Source of the DNA: Sphingomonas sp. PP-CE-1G-424
GTDB lineage: Bacteria > Pseudomonadota > Alphaproteobacteria > Sphingomonadales > Sphingomonadaceae
Length of the DNA stretch: 64,000 nucleotides
Assembly: GCF_004341085.1 (NCBI RefSeq)
Contig: NZ_SLXW01000005.1
Span: 62,001-126,000, forward strand
Direction: 5' to 3'
The translations under genes and the position numbers were made by a program. This document shows positions 8,958-18,374 of the stretch, one piece after another (the first letter of the stretch is position 1; every line of letters begins with the position of its first letter). The notes beneath the pieces are model-generated. The model did no database searches and was not told where the DNA came from. It saw nothing but the letters and a program-made list of their open reading frames with translations.

Positions 8958-10511
8958 ATGGCATGCGATGGCCTGCTCATGCCGCACGCCACCGACCAGA
9001 ACAGGCCGAAGCCATGGTGGGCCACGCGCCGCTATAGCGCGCTGGTCAGCCTGCTGCTCGCGATCCCGCTGCTATGGCCGGCGATCCCGCCGCTGACCGA
9101 CATCTTCGGCCATCTGGCGCGCTACACGATCGTCGCGCGGATCGGCACATCACCGTATCTGCACCAATGGTTCGCGACGCACTGGCAGCTCTCCGGCAAT
9201 CTGGGCGTCGACCTGATCGCGGCCGCATTCGGTCCGGCGTTCGGCATCGTCCTCGTCACCAAGCTGACCATGATCGCGACCGCGGTGCTGACGGGCGGCG
9301 GTATGCTGCTGATCGCACGCGCGGCGCATGGTCGCCTCCCCCCGACCGCGCCGTTCGCGTTGCCGCTCGTGTTCGGCATGCCGTTCCACTACGGCTTCCT
9401 CAACTACAGCCTGTCGCTCGCGCTGGTGTTCCCCGCGATCGCGCTTTGGTTGCGTCTGGGGTTGCGGCTGGATCGCGGCATCGTCCGCGCCGCGGTCTTC
9501 GTGCCGATCGGCTTAGCAATCTGGATCACGCACCTCGCCGGCTGGGGGCTGCTCGGCCTCGTCCTGTTCGCGATCGAGCTCGCGACCGCGCGACGCGATG
9601 GCGCCCCTTATTGGCGCGCGATCATCGCCTGCCTGCCACTCGCCGCCCCGCTCGCGCTCCTGCTGCTCCAGCCGGGCGGTCCGTCGACGATCGGCATCTC
9701 GCACTGGTTCGACGGATCGCTGAAGCTGTTCTTCGTCCTCGCCGTGCTGCGCGATCAGAACGCCGTGTTCGATATCGCCAGTGCCGCGCTGCTCTACGCG
9801 CTCGTCGTGTTCGGCCTGCGCGGGATGGGCTTCCGCATGGAACCACGTCTAGCCTGCGCGGCGGCAGCGGTGTTCGCGGCATTCTGCATCATGCCCGGCA
9901 TGATCATGGGCTCCGCGCTCGCCGACATGCGGGTGCTGCCCTGCGCGCTGGCGCTGGCGATCTTGTCGCTGTCGCCGACCAGCATGGCGCAGCGTACCCT
10001 CAACCTGCTGGCCATCGCCGCGGTGGCGTTCCTCGGACTGCGGCTGACGGTCCAGACGATCGGCTGGGCACGCACCGCGGTGCTACAGCAAGACCAGCTC
10101 GCCGCGCTCGACCACATCCCGCGTGGCAGCCGCGTGTTCGTGCTCGCCACGCTCCCCTGCGAGTCGACGTGGAGCAGCCACCGGATGGATCATCTCGGGC
10201 TGATGGCGATCGTCCGCCGCGACGCATTCGCCAACGGCGTGTGGGACATGCCGTCGTCGCAACTGACGGTGCATCGCCCGGACGCCGCGGGCTTCGTCTA
10301 TGCCGGCAGCCAGACGCTGTTTCCCGCGGGATGCCGGTACGACGCGGAATACGACCTCCCCCACGCACTCGCGACGATGCCGCGGGCGGCGTTCGACTTC
10401 GTCTGGCTGATCGACACGCCAAGCACAGCCTGGCCAAAGGACCCCGACCTCTACCGAATATGGTCGGGCGAGCGCGGCGCGCTGTACCGGATCGCGCACA
10501 CGCCCATCTGA
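8958..10511 (+). CDS. Polytopic membrane protein of unknown function, 517 aa
   Basis: The frame starts ATG 8958; an ATG at 8979 ([10 protein letters not shown]) is an alternative. Roughly ten hydrophobic segments follow, starting with [19 protein letters not shown]. Polar loops are rich in His and Asp ([23 protein letters not shown]). The C-terminal 120 residues are soluble, with Cys in ATLPCESTW and LFPAGCRYD. The layout resembles glycosyltransferase-C-like or polysaccharide-associated integral proteins, but no catalytic motif is certain. It sits between ruvX and pyrB with short gaps on both sides and may be part of the same run of genes. Confidence 0.75.
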   Translation: MACDGLLMPHATDQNRPKPWWATRRYSALVSLLLAIPLLWPAIPPLTDIFGHLARYTIVARIGTSPYLHQWFATHWQLSGNLGVDLIAAAFGPAFGIVLVTKLTMIATAVLTGGGMLLIARAAHGRLPPTAPFALPLVFGMPFHYGFLNYSLSLALVFPAIALWLRLGLRLDRGIVRAAVFVPIGLAIWITHLAGWGLLGLVLFAIELATARRDGAPYWRAIIACLPLAAPLALLLLQPGGPSTIGISHWFDGSLKLFFVLAVLRDQNAVFDIASAALLYALVVFGLRGMGFRMEPRLACAAAAVFAAFCIMPGMIMGSALADMRVLPCALALAILSLSPTSMAQRTLNLLAIAAVAFLGLRLTVQTIGWARTAVLQQDQLAALDHIPRGSRVFVLATLPCESTWSSHRMDHLGLMAIVRRDAFANGVWDMPSSQLTVHRPDAAGFVYAGSQTLFPAGCRYDAEYDLPHALATMPRAAFDFVWLIDTPSTAWPKDPDLYRIWSGERGALYRIAHTPI

Positions 10512-10552
10512 GCCTTGCCCCCTGCCCCGCGCGCCACTATCCCGCGGCTTTA

Positions 10553-11539
10553 ATGCGAACCTCAGATCACCGCCCCGCCGCCCTCATCGAAGGCGGCGCC
10601 GTCTTCCCGCACCGGCATCTCACCGGCATCGACGGGCTCCAGCCACACGAGATCGCGTTCCTGCTCGACGAGGCGGAGACGTGGGTCGATGCCAACCGCA
10701 CGCACGCCACGCCCGACAAGAGGCTGGCGGGGCTCACCCAGATCAACGCGTTCTTCGAGAACAGCACGCGGACGCTGCTGTCGTTCGAGATCGCGGGCAA
10801 GCGGCTGGGGGCGGATGTCGTCAACATGCACGCCGCGCAGTCGAGCGTGAAGAAGGGCGAGACGCTGATCGACACCGCGATGACGCTCAACGCGATGCGC
10901 GCCGACGTGATCGTGATCCGGCATATGTCGAGCGGCGCGGTGCGGTTGATCGCGGACAAGGTCGACTGCCCGGTGCTCAACGCCGGCGATGGGCGGCATG
11001 AGCATCCTACCCAGGCGCTGCTCGACGCCTTGACGATCCGGCGGCGAAAAGGCTCGATCGCGGGCCAGCGCGTGGTGATCTGCGGCGACCTGCTGCACAG
11101 CCGCGTCGCGCGGTCGAACATCCTCGCCCTCACCGCGCTTGCCGCGGAGGTCCGCGTTTGCGCGCCGTCGACGCTGATGCCGCCAATGATCGAGCGGATG
11201 GGCGTCACCGCGTTCACCGATTTCGACAAGGCGCTGGAGGGTGCGGACGTGGTGATGATGCTGCGGTTGCAGAACGAGCGGATGGATGGCGCCTACGTGC
11301 CCTCCACGCGCGAGTATCGGCTGCGCTACGGCCTGACGCTCGACCGGCTGGCCAAGGCCGCGCCCGAGGCACTGGTAATGCACCCCGGCCCGATGAACCG
11401 CGGCGTCGAGATCGATTCGGCGGTTGCCGATCACGCCCGCTCGGCGATCACCGAGCAGGTCGAGATGGGGGTCGCGGTCCGCATGGCCTGCCTCGACGTG
11501 CTGACCCGAAGAGCGCGCGGCGTGGAGGGTTGGGCATGA
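10553..11539 (+). CDS. pyrB: Aspartate carbamoyltransferase catalytic subunit
   Basis: Condenses carbamoyl phosphate with aspartate in the second step of pyrimidine synthesis. The 328-residue protein begins [10 protein letters not shown] at ATG 10553. The carbamoyl-phosphate loop [13 protein letters not shown] is intact near residue 65, followed by [12 protein letters not shown], the [14 protein letters not shown] motif (His and Gln contacts) and [13 protein letters not shown] near the end. No pyrI lies nearby. Instead the gene overlaps a degenerate dihydroorotase gene by four bases, which suggests the PyrB-pseudo-DHOase dodecamer known from Pseudomonas-type ATCases. Confidence 0.96.
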   Translation: MRTSDHRPAALIEGGAVFPHRHLTGIDGLQPHEIAFLLDEAETWVDANRTHATPDKRLAGLTQINAFFENSTRTLLSFEIAGKRLGADVVNMHAAQSSVKKGETLIDTAMTLNAMRADVIVIRHMSSGAVRLIADKVDCPVLNAGDGRHEHPTQALLDALTIRRRKGSIAGQRVVICGDLLHSRVARSNILALTALAAEVRVCAPSTLMPPMIERMGVTAFTDFDKALEGADVVMMLRLQNERMDGAYVPSTREYRLRYGLTLDRLAKAAPEALVMHPGPMNRGVEIDSAVADHARSAITEQVEMGVAVRMACLDVLTRRARGVEGWA

Positions 11540-12756
11540 TCCTCGCACTCACCAACGCCACGCTCGTCTGCCCCGTCGGCGGCGTGACGAAGGGCAATCT
11601 TCTGGTCCGCGACGGCGTGATCGTCGCGACCGGGATCGTCGACATTCCGGCCGATGCCGAAGTGATCGATTGCGCTGGCAAGACCATAGCGCCGGGGATC
11701 GTCGATCTCGGCGTGGCCAAGGTCGATCGCGCCGCGTTCCGGGCCGGTGGGATCGTCCGGATCGGCCTGATGCCCGATCAGTCGCCCGTGCTGGACGACC
11801 CCGGCATCGTCCAGCGTGCGGCGCTGATCGGCAAGCCCGACCTCTGGATTCACCCGATCGCCGCCGCCACGCGCGGGCTCGAAGGCCATGATCTTGCCGA
11901 GATGGCGATCTGTCTCTCGGCGGGCGCGAAGGCGGTCGGCACGGGCAAGCACTGGATCGCCGATAGTGGCGTGATGCGGCGCGTGCTGGCCTATGCGCGC
12001 GATCTCGACGTAACGGTGATCGCGCATGCCGAGGATGGTGGCCTCACCGCCGGCGCAGTCGCGACCGAAGGCGAGACGGCGACGCGGCTCGGCCTCCCCG
12101 CCGCGCCGGCGGTGGCCGAGGCGCTGGCGATCGCACGCGACCTGATGCTCGCCGAGGATACCGGCGCGCGGATCCACATCCGCCAGGTGACTACGGCGGC
12201 CGGGTTCGACCTGATCCGCGCGGCAAAGCGTCGCGGCGTGTCGGTGACCTGCGGGGTCACGCCCGCGCATCTCCATTTGTCGGAGATCGCGGTCAGCGAC
12301 TTCCGCTCGTTTGCGCTGCTCTCGCCGCCACTTCGCGCGGACAGCGACCGGCGTGCGGCATTGGCGGCGATCGCGGACGGAACGATCGATGTGCTGTGCT
12401 CGGGCCACGAGCCACGCGGGCCAGAGGAGAAGCGACTGCCGTTCACCGATTCGAGCAGCGGCATGGCGGGCGCGGAGACGCTGCTGCCGCTCGCGCTGAT
12501 GCTGGTGCGCGACGAGCATCTGACGCTGGAGCGGCTGTTCGCGCTGCTGGCGCGCAACCCGGCGCGGGTGCTGGGGCTCGATACGGGGACGCTGGAGATG
12601 GGGAAGCCTGCCGACCTGATGCTGTTCGATCAACTGGCGCCTTGGCAGATCGTCGGCGAGGCGTTCAAGGCCGAGGCGGGGAATACGCCATTTGATGGGC
12701 TACCGGTACAGGGCCGGGTGTTGCGATTGTGGAAAGGTGGCCGCGAGGTTCGGTGA
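11536..12756 (+). CDS. Dihydroorotase-like protein, probably inactive (PyrC' type)
   Basis: Member of the amidohydrolase dihydroorotase family, 406 residues. It starts at ATG 11536 overlapping the pyrB stop. The fold landmarks are present: the beta-sandwich start, [10 protein letters not shown] near residue 51, [19 protein letters not shown] near 105, VIAHAEDGG, and [10 protein letters not shown]. The metal-binding HxH after PG(I/L)VD is replaced by GVA (G59, A61), the expected DHAPH is CSGHEPR, and the TKG lysine is Arg. Catalysis is therefore very unlikely. In Pseudomonas such proteins are structural partners needed for ATCase assembly; that role is inferred here from the overlap with pyrB. 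A catalytic pyrC should exist elsewhere. Confidence 0.88.
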   Translation: MILALTNATLVCPVGGVTKGNLLVRDGVIVATGIVDIPADAEVIDCAGKTIAPGIVDLGVAKVDRAAFRAGGIVRIGLMPDQSPVLDDPGIVQRAALIGKPDLWIHPIAAATRGLEGHDLAEMAICLSAGAKAVGTGKHWIADSGVMRRVLAYARDLDVTVIAHAEDGGLTAGAVATEGETATRLGLPAAPAVAEALAIARDLMLAEDTGARIHIRQVTTAAGFDLIRAAKRRGVSVTCGVTPAHLHLSEIAVSDFRSFALLSPPLRADSDRRAALAAIADGTIDVLCSGHEPRGPEEKRLPFTDSSSGMAGAETLLPLALMLVRDEHLTLERLFALLARNPARVLGLDTGTLEMGKPADLMLFDQLAPWQIVGEAFKAEAGNTPFDGLPVQGRVLRLWKGGREVR

Positions 12757-12781
12757 GGCTGGGTATACACCCACCATACCA

Positions 12782-12880
12782 CCCCGGCGAAGGCCGGGGC
12801 CCAATTGGAAAGGTCGCTGTAACTGAGGGCAGCCCCTGAGTTACCTCCGCTCCCCAGTTGGGCCCCGGCCTTCGCCGGGG
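12782..12880. repeat. Palindromic repeat, family A (copy 2)
   Basis: Same arms as the 3566 copy (CCCCGGCGAAGGCCGGGG CCCAATTGG and its mirror), with a diverged central 45 bp. It occupies the gap between the convergent pyrC-like and SPOR lipoprotein genes, where it could act as a bidirectional transcription barrier. That function is inference. Confidence 0.85.
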
Positions 12881-12906
12881 TGGTTGGCACTCTGCGGGCA
12901 GCGCCT

Positions 12907-14247
12907 CTAACGCGCAGCCAATTGCATCCCCGGTTTCCGCAGCCACTGCGCCATCGCATCGCCCGCGCCCATCCGGACGAAGCACGCGCCGCCCTTCGCG
13001 CGGTACTGGCGACACATCGTATCCGCCGCAGACCGACTGAAGCCACCGACCGACAAACGGTAGAAATCCTCGCCGTCCGCTTTGAAATTCATGCCGTTGG
13101 GCGTGTAGCCGGCGAGCACCGCGAACCGCTTGGCGGCACGACCCCATGCATCCCGTGCAACGCCCGCGCTGTCGAACGCCCCCAACTGCACGTACCAATG
13201 GCCGGCGGCTGGCGCCTTCACCTGATAGGCCGCGCTCGCCATGCCGCGTCCCGATGGAGCAGGCATTGCGGCGAGCTTGATCGGACCGCCCGCCGGGCGG
13301 AGCATCATCGTCGGCAGGGCCTGGACGAATTCCTGCCGTGGCCCGAACGACACCTTCGAGAAACCCGCGACAGGCGCGGCGGTTGGTACGGCAGCGACCT
13401 CTACCGGAGCCTCCACCGCAACCGGATCGGCCGCCGCAAGAGCCTGTTCGGGTGCAGCCGGCGCTCCCGGCAGCATTGGCGTAGGCGTGTTCAACGCCAG
13501 TGCAACCGGCTGGCCGCCATCCGCCGCCGCCCGCACGCCGAGCAGGCTCGCAACCTGATCCGAGGCCTTGGCGGGTTGCGCGAAGGTCGCCCATTGCTCA
13601 AGCCGCGCATCGACATCCGCAGGCGCCATGTCCGCCGCCGCGACGACGCGCGCCGATTGCCATTGCCCCGCCAGCGCGAGGCTCAGCCCGAGATTTTGGC
13701 GGACCTTCGCGCTCGTCTGCGGCGACCGCGCGACTTCCGTGAGGACCGCGATTCCGCCCGCCGTGTCGCCGGCCAGCGACATCGCCAGCCCGCGGTCGCT
13801 TGCCGGGATGATCGCTGCATTGCTGTCCAGCGTGCGCCGGGCCGCCTGCCAATCCCCCGTCGCGATCTGCGACAAGGCAAGGTTTAGCGCGGCCTTTCCA
13901 TTGGCGGGCGACAGCTGAAGCGTGTCGGCGAAGGCGTGGCCCGCAGAGGTGAAACGGCCGGCCTGGAGGTAGCTCTGCCCCAGCAGCATCCGATAGGCGG
14001 CCGATTGCGGCATCAGCGCCACCGCGTGTTCGGCATAGCCAACCGCAGCCGGTCCATTGCGGCTCGCCAAGGCGGTCTGCGCCCTGCCCGCGTCACCCGC
14101 GGCACCGTTTGCAGCGCCCTTTGCCGCCAGCACGGCGCTGCGATCGCCGGCCGATGCCACGCCGCCGCCATTGGCCGCACAGCCTACCATCGTTCCGCCG
14201 AGCAGCAGAGCGGAGACGCCGCCAAGAAATAGTGCACGCGTGTTCAT
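12907..14247 (-). CDS. SPOR-domain TPR lipoprotein
   Basis: 446 residues from ATG 14247 (MNTRALFLGG). The signal peptide ends in a lipobox-like TMVGC, so it is probably a lipoprotein. The first half holds tetratricopeptide-like helices (AVALMPQSAAYRMLLGQSYLQAGRF; FADTLQLSPANGKAALNLALSQ). A proline/alanine linker follows, then a C-terminal SPOR domain beginning WYVQLGAFDSAGVARDAW and ending VGGFSRSAADTMCRQY. SPOR domains bind denuded septal peptidoglycan, so a role at the division site or in envelope maintenance is likely. It is the last gene of a ParA - small protein - SPOR transcription unit. Confidence 0.88.
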   Translation of the reverse strand: MNTRALFLGGVSALLLGGTMVGCAANGGGVASAGDRSAVLAAKGAANGAAGDAGRAQTALASRNGPAAVGYAEHAVALMPQSAAYRMLLGQSYLQAGRFTSAGHAFADTLQLSPANGKAALNLALSQIATGDWQAARRTLDSNAAIIPASDRGLAMSLAGDTAGGIAVLTEVARSPQTSAKVRQNLGLSLALAGQWQSARVVAAADMAPADVDARLEQWATFAQPAKASDQVASLLGVRAAADGGQPVALALNTPTPMLPGAPAAPEQALAAADPVAVEAPVEVAAVPTAAPVAGFSKVSFGPRQEFVQALPTMMLRPAGGPIKLAAMPAPSGRGMASAAYQVKAPAAGHWYVQLGAFDSAGVARDAWGRAAKRFAVLAGYTPNGMNFKADGEDFYRLSVGGFSRSAADTMCRQYRAKGGACFVRMGAGDAMAQWLRKPGMQLAAR

Positions 14248-14263
14248 CGGGAAAATCCCTGTT

Positions 14264-14743
14264 TTAACGTTTGCGGGGCTTTGCCCGCGGCAATTGCGCG
14301 ACGAGCGCATCGACTTCGGGCAGGCGGCGCAGGAATTCGTCTAGCGCCTGGATGACCAGCTGCTGCGAAGAGGTTTTGGTGACGGCGCTCGCCAGCCTGA
14401 GTTTCAGGTGCCGATCGGCATCGAGCCGCAACGTGAACGCCGCCTTCGTAACTCTGGTCTTTGCAGCGGCCTCGCGGCCGATCCGCGATGCGGCGGCAAG
14501 CGATACCGGTGTCACGGCGACCGTGCGCTGTTCGAGTTCGGTCGCCAGCGCGTCGCGTTCGATCAGCACGGACGGCATCCCGTCGCGGTCCGGCCCCTCG
14601 CCCAGGTCGTTCCAGCCGAGATCCTCGCCGACATCGGCCGGTGCCGCGCCAGTTACATCCTGAGGCCGCATGGCCGGCCGCGCGGTACCCTTGCGCGCCA
14701 GCAACGAGGGCGACAGCGATGCCATCGGTTTGGGCTGGGTCAT
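14264..14743 (-). CDS. Conserved small protein downstream of ParA, 159 aa
   Basis: Starts ATG 14743, four bases after the stop of the ParA gene, so the two are almost certainly cotranscribed. The N-terminal 95 residues look flexible (many Pro, Gly, Asp). The C-terminal 60 (KAAFTLRLDADRHLKLRL, then SSQQLVIQALDEFLRRL) have the strand-helix-helix pattern of a ribbon-helix-helix or similar small DNA-binding fold. An obvious hypothesis is a ParA partner that replaces ParB, binding DNA or a cell-pole target. No named family is recognised; function is inferred only from position and pattern. Confidence 0.7.
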   Translation of the reverse strand: MTQPKPMASLSPSLLARKGTARPAMRPQDVTGAAPADVGEDLGWNDLGEGPDRDGMPSVLIERDALATELEQRTVAVTPVSLAAASRIGREAAAKTRVTKAAFTLRLDADRHLKLRLASAVTKTSSQQLVIQALDEFLRRLPEVDALVAQLPRAKPRKR

Positions 14744-14747
14744 CGCG

Positions 14748-15452
14748 TCACCCGACGATCCGACGGCCGAAGCCCCCGGCAGCAGGACGGATTGCCGCGG
14801 CGGCCGGCACGGCGAAGACGGTGCGTCTGAAATTTTTCTCTAGCCGGTCGCAGACATAAGTCCACAGCGCCTCGATCTCGGCGGTCGAGCGGCTCTTCGC
14901 GTCGACCTCCATGACCGTCCGGCCATCGATCATCGACGCCGCGAAATCGGTGCGCTGGTGGATGACTACCGGAGCGACCGTGCCATGCTGCGACAGCGCG
15001 AGCGTCGCGTCGGCGGTGATCCGCGCCTTGGGCGTGGCGGCATTGACGACGAAGATCAGCGGCTTGCCGGCGCGGGCGCACATGTCGACCGTCGCACCGA
15101 CAGCGCGCAGATCGTGCGGGCTGGGGCGGGTCGGCACGACGATCAGTTCAGCGACCTGGATGACGCTCTGGATCGCCATCGTTATCGCCGGCGGGGTGTC
15201 GATCATCGCCAGCTTGAAGCCCTGCTGGCGGAGGATCTCGAGATCGGCGGCGAGGCGTGCGACGGTCGTCTGCGCGAAGGCGGGCTCGTCCGCGACGCGC
15301 TCGTTCCACCAGTCGGACAGCGACGCTTGCGGATCGATGTCGATCAGGACGACGGGACCGTGTCCGGCACGCTCGGCCTGGACCGCGAGATGGCCGGTCA
15401 AGGTCGTCTTCCCCGATCCCCCTTTCTGCGATGCGAACGCTAGAACGCGCAT
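14748..15452 (-). CDS. Orphan ParA/MinD-family ATPase
   Basis: Deviant Walker-type ATPase, 234 residues from ATG 15452 (MRVLAFASQKGG). The deviant Walker A motif KGGSGKTTL has the signature lysine, switch I lies in VLIDIDPQASLSDWW, and Walker B-like residues are in LAMIDTPPAI. The size excludes a plasmid-type ParA with an N-terminal HTH. It is encoded with a small putative partner and a SPOR lipoprotein, not with parB. It therefore most likely positions an envelope or pole-associated cargo rather than the chromosome origin. An ATPase of this kind would cycle on the nucleoid or membrane. Confidence 0.92.
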   Translation of the reverse strand: MRVLAFASQKGGSGKTTLTGHLAVQAERAGHGPVVLIDIDPQASLSDWWNERVADEPAFAQTTVARLAADLEILRQQGFKLAMIDTPPAITMAIQSVIQVAELIVVPTRPSPHDLRAVGATVDMCARAGKPLIFVVNAATPKARITADATLALSQHGTVAPVVIHQRTDFAASMIDGRTVMEVDAKSRSTAEIEALWTYVCDRLEKNFRRTVFAVPAAAAIRPAAGGFGRRIVG

Positions 15453-15637
15453 AGTCCCCGAACCCCTTTTGTCGACCGAGGGAATGCCATGCGCGGGCAT
15501 AAGAATAGGTTAACGCGACGTCATAATGGGTGCATTTAGGAGTCATAATGGATGCGATCGGGGCAGAATTCCTGCCCCGCCTTCCCTTGCCGGACGAACG
15601 GCGGCATGGTGGTGCGATATTGACACGAGGTAGACCG

Positions 15638-16717
15638 ATGAAGGCTGGGCACGGACGTTTCTGGGGTGCTGTGGTGCTGGGCAGCATGCTGGCGACGGGG
15701 GGCATGCTGACGGCGGATCGCGTGTCGGCAGCCGCGCCGGCGGGGGCCGACGTCAAGTCAGGGGTCGATGCCTGGGCAAAGGGCGATTTCGCACGCGCGG
15801 TCGGCGTCTGGCGTCCGCTCGCGATCGCCGGCGACGCCGATGCGCAATTCAATCTTGCGCAGGCGTACAAGCTCGGTCGCGGCGTGCCGCTCGACCTGAC
15901 GCTGGCCGAGAGCTGGTTCCGCAAGGCGGCGATGCAGGGGCATCTCCAGGCCGAGGACAATTACGGTCTGGCGCTGTTCCAGTCGGGCAAGAAGACCGAT
16001 GCGTTGCCGTGGCTCGAGAAATCGGCGGCGCGCGGCGAACCCAGGACGCAGCTCGTGCTGGGGACGATGCTGTTCAACGGCGACGGCGTGACGCGGGATT
16101 ATCCGCGCGCCTATGCATTGATGAGCCGCGCTTCGGCATCGGGGCTCCAGTCCGCCTCGCAGACGCTGACGCAGATGGACCAGTATATCTCGCCGGCGGA
16201 CCGCGAAAAGGGCACCGCGCTGGCGCAGCATTATGCGTTGCAGGCGCAGGCGTCGCCGCCTTCGACGCCGCCGCGATCGACAGTCGGCGTGGCTACCGTG
16301 CCTGCGTCGCGTCCCGCCGACATGCCGCGGCCCGCGAACCTGCCTGCCAGTTCGTTGCCGGCGCGTGTGCCTGCTCCGGTTCGCGAGCCCGTAGCCGCGC
16401 CATCGCCCGCAAAGCCGTCCAAGGCGGAGGTGGCCAAATCGGAAGCTGCAAAGCGGAGCGCGACCAAATCTGCCGCCCCCAAGCCAGCCGTGGTTCGCGC
16501 GACCGGAAACTGGCGGGTCCAACTCGGCGCATTCCGCGATCAGGGCAACGCGGAAACGCTGTGGAACCAAGTGCGTGGCAAGCTTCGCGGCGCCCAGCCG
16601 TTCTACGCCGAGGCGGGCAGCGTGACGCGGTTGCAGGCCGGCGGCTTCGCATCGAAGGCGGATGCGACGCGCGCCTGCTCGGCGGCGGGTGTTCCCTGCG
16701 TGATCGTCGCGCCCTGA
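15638..16717 (+). CDS. Sel1-repeat and SPOR-domain exported protein
   Basis: 359 residues from ATG 15638, chosen because a signal peptide (FWGAVVLGSMLATGGMLTA, cleavage near VSAAAP) then sits at the N-terminus and GAGG lies upstream. An ATG at 15548 with AGGAG is a longer alternative. Sel1/TPR-like repeats follow (AQFNLAQAYKLGRGV; WFRKAAMQGHLQAEDNYGLALF; VLGTMLFNGDGV), then a Pro/Ala/Lys linker of about 100 residues. The C-terminal SPOR domain is WRVQLGAFRDQGNAETLW to LQAGGFASKADATRAC. It is divergent from the ParA-SPOR unit and likely acts on the same septal or envelope process. Confidence 0.88.
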   Translation: MKAGHGRFWGAVVLGSMLATGGMLTADRVSAAAPAGADVKSGVDAWAKGDFARAVGVWRPLAIAGDADAQFNLAQAYKLGRGVPLDLTLAESWFRKAAMQGHLQAEDNYGLALFQSGKKTDALPWLEKSAARGEPRTQLVLGTMLFNGDGVTRDYPRAYALMSRASASGLQSASQTLTQMDQYISPADREKGTALAQHYALQAQASPPSTPPRSTVGVATVPASRPADMPRPANLPASSLPARVPAPVREPVAAPSPAKPSKAEVAKSEAAKRSATKSAAPKPAVVRATGNWRVQLGAFRDQGNAETLWNQVRGKLRGAQPFYAEAGSVTRLQAGGFASKADATRACSAAGVPCVIVAP

Positions 16718-16862
16718 ACCTTCACGGCCGTGGCGCGGACTGCCGCGGCCCTACCGCCATATTGCGCCGACCCGCCGCATTCGCAGACGTGCGCTGCGAT
16801 GCGGCAGGGATCAAATAGCCGGACCGGTCGTTTCGTTTCGACATCGACCGGGAGCTAGATGA

Positions 16863-17345
16863 ATGATTTCGAAGACCTTGGCGCTGGCACTTGCCGGCGC
16901 AGCGCTGTTGGCCGCGTGTTCTGGCGAGCAGCCTGCGACTATCAATACCGACGCGATGGTGGATAACGGCGTGTCGTTGCGTAATCTGGCCGAGACCGAG
17001 GTTGCGGTGCCCAAGCCCGAGCAGCTGACGGTGAAGGGGCGGCTGATCCCTACCCCGTCCGATCCGACATCGCGCCACTTCCTGTTGCGTGAGCGCAAGG
17101 CGGTCGGCGGGACGATCATCGCGATCCTGCGCCAGGAGCATGACGGTAAGGTCGCTTATGCGCGCACCGAGACGGATTGCGGCAAGCGCCTGTTCCACGT
17201 GCTTGGTGTCGGCCCCAACCGTGCGTTGGTCGAGACCAACGTAGCGCATGACGGTCCGCTGCGCCCGATCAAGGGTTTGCCGTTGCGCGAGGAACTAGCG
17301 ACCTATGTGTGCGACGCGAGCGGCACGCCGCTGGCGAAGGGCTGA
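16863..17345 (+). CDS. Small lipoprotein of unknown function, 160 aa
   Basis: Begins MISKTLALALAG and has a clear lipobox LLAAC with the lipidated Cys at residue 19. The mature protein has two further Cys (TDCGKRL and TYVCDAS) that could pair in the periplasm. A central motif KAVGGTIIAILRQEHDGKVAYARTE suggests a beta-rich fold. No family is recognised. It follows the Sel1-SPOR gene on the same strand after a 145-bp gap in which I see no clear promoter. A family C repeat follows it. Confidence 0.78.
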   Translation: MISKTLALALAGAALLAACSGEQPATINTDAMVDNGVSLRNLAETEVAVPKPEQLTVKGRLIPTPSDPTSRHFLLRERKAVGGTIIAILRQEHDGKVAYARTETDCGKRLFHVLGVGPNRALVETNVAHDGPLRPIKGLPLREELATYVCDASGTPLAKG

Positions 17346-17357
17346 CGCGACCCTCTG

Positions 17358-17481
17358 ATCCTCCCCCGCCAGGGGGAGGTGGCTGGCCCTTGCCAGACGG
17401 AGGGGGAGGTAAGGGAAACCAGCGTTCCGTGTCCTCCCCCTCCGTCACCTTCGGTGCCACCTCCCCCTAGCGGGGAAGGAT
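17358..17481. repeat. Palindromic repeat, family C (copy 2)
   Basis: Same arms as the 7167 copy (GATCCTCCCCCGCCAGGGGG at the left, mirrored with two mismatches at the right) and the same inner GGAGGGGGAG/CTCCCCCTCC pair. It lies between two convergent genes (the lipoprotein and serB). Confidence 0.85.
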
Positions 17482-17492
17482 CGCAACGACGG

Positions 17493-18374
17493 CTAGTCCA
17501 GCAGCCAGTGCTGCTTCGCGATACCCTGCGCATAGAGCAGCGCAGTAAGGTCGCCATGATCGATCCGCGCAGCCGCCGCCGCCGCGACGATCGGCTTGGC
17601 GTGATACGCTACCCCCAGCCCCGCCGCCTCGATCATCGCCAGATCGTTCGCGCCATCACCGACCGCGAGTGATTCCTCCACCGCAATCCCCCGCTCGGTG
17701 ATCGCGGCGTGCAGCGTCGTCAGCTTCGTATTCGACCCGACGATCGGCTTGGTCACCGTCCCCGTCAGCGTTCCGCCCTCGATCTTCAACACGTTGGCGA
17801 TCGCACGGTCGAAGCCGATCTCTTTTGCCACGGGCTCGGCAAACCGCGTGAAGCCGCCCGATACCAGCACCGCAAGAGCGCCCCGCGACCGCATCGTCCG
17901 CACCAGCGCCTTCGCGCCCGGCATGATCTTCACGCGTTCGGCCAGGCAGCGCTCGATGTCGCTTTCCGCCAGCCCCTTCAGCAGCGCCACGCGGGCGTCC
18001 AGCGCCGCTTCGAAATCGAGTTCGCCGCGCATCGCACGTTCGGTGATCTCTGCGATCTGCAGCTTGATGCCGGCGTAGTCGGCGAGTTCGTCGATGCATT
18101 CGACGGTGATCATCGTCGAGTCCATGTCGGCGACCAGCAGCGTCTTGGTACGCGTCACGCTCGATTGAACGACTACGTCGGTACCGACGAACGCACCCTC
18201 CAGCGCGACCCGGGCTGCGTCCGGCGCCATCCCGAAGATCAGGTCCGCCGCCTCGCCCTCATCGATCCAGCCGCTCGCGCCCGGTGCGCAGCCTGCGTCG
18301 CGCAAGCGGTCCATCGCGGTTGAAATATCGCCTGCGGTCAGCGTGCCCGAGGCTATAAGCGTTGCCGTGAACAT
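17493..18374 (-). CDS. serB: Phosphoserine phosphatase
   Basis: HAD-family phosphatase that makes L-serine from phosphoserine. 293 residues from ATG 18374 ([10 protein letters not shown]); an ATG two codons earlier (18380) is equally possible. An N-terminal ACT-like region of about 90 residues precedes the HAD core. The core has the nucleophile motif [11 protein letters not shown], motif [15 protein letters not shown], the Lys in [13 protein letters not shown] and motif [15 protein letters not shown]. The 5' end overlaps the divergent miaA start, so each promoter must lie at or inside the other's coding start. Confidence 0.94.
   Translation of the reverse strand: MFTATLIASGTLTAGDISTAMDRLRDAGCAPGASGWIDEGEAADLIFGMAPDAARVALEGAFVGTDVVVQSSVTRTKTLLVADMDSTMITVECIDELADYAGIKLQIAEITERAMRGELDFEAALDARVALLKGLAESDIERCLAERVKIMPGAKALVRTMRSRGALAVLVSGGFTRFAEPVAKEIGFDRAIANVLKIEGGTLTGTVTKPIVGSNTKLTTLHAAITERGIAVEESLAVGDGANDLAMIEAAGLGVAYHAKPIVAAAAAARIDHGDLTALLYAQGIAKQHWLLD

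Noticed and set aside
15548..15637. Longer start of the Sel1-SPOR protein at ATG 15548
   Set aside because: AGGAG precedes it, but the extra 30 residues would place the signal peptide internally; kept only as an alternative.
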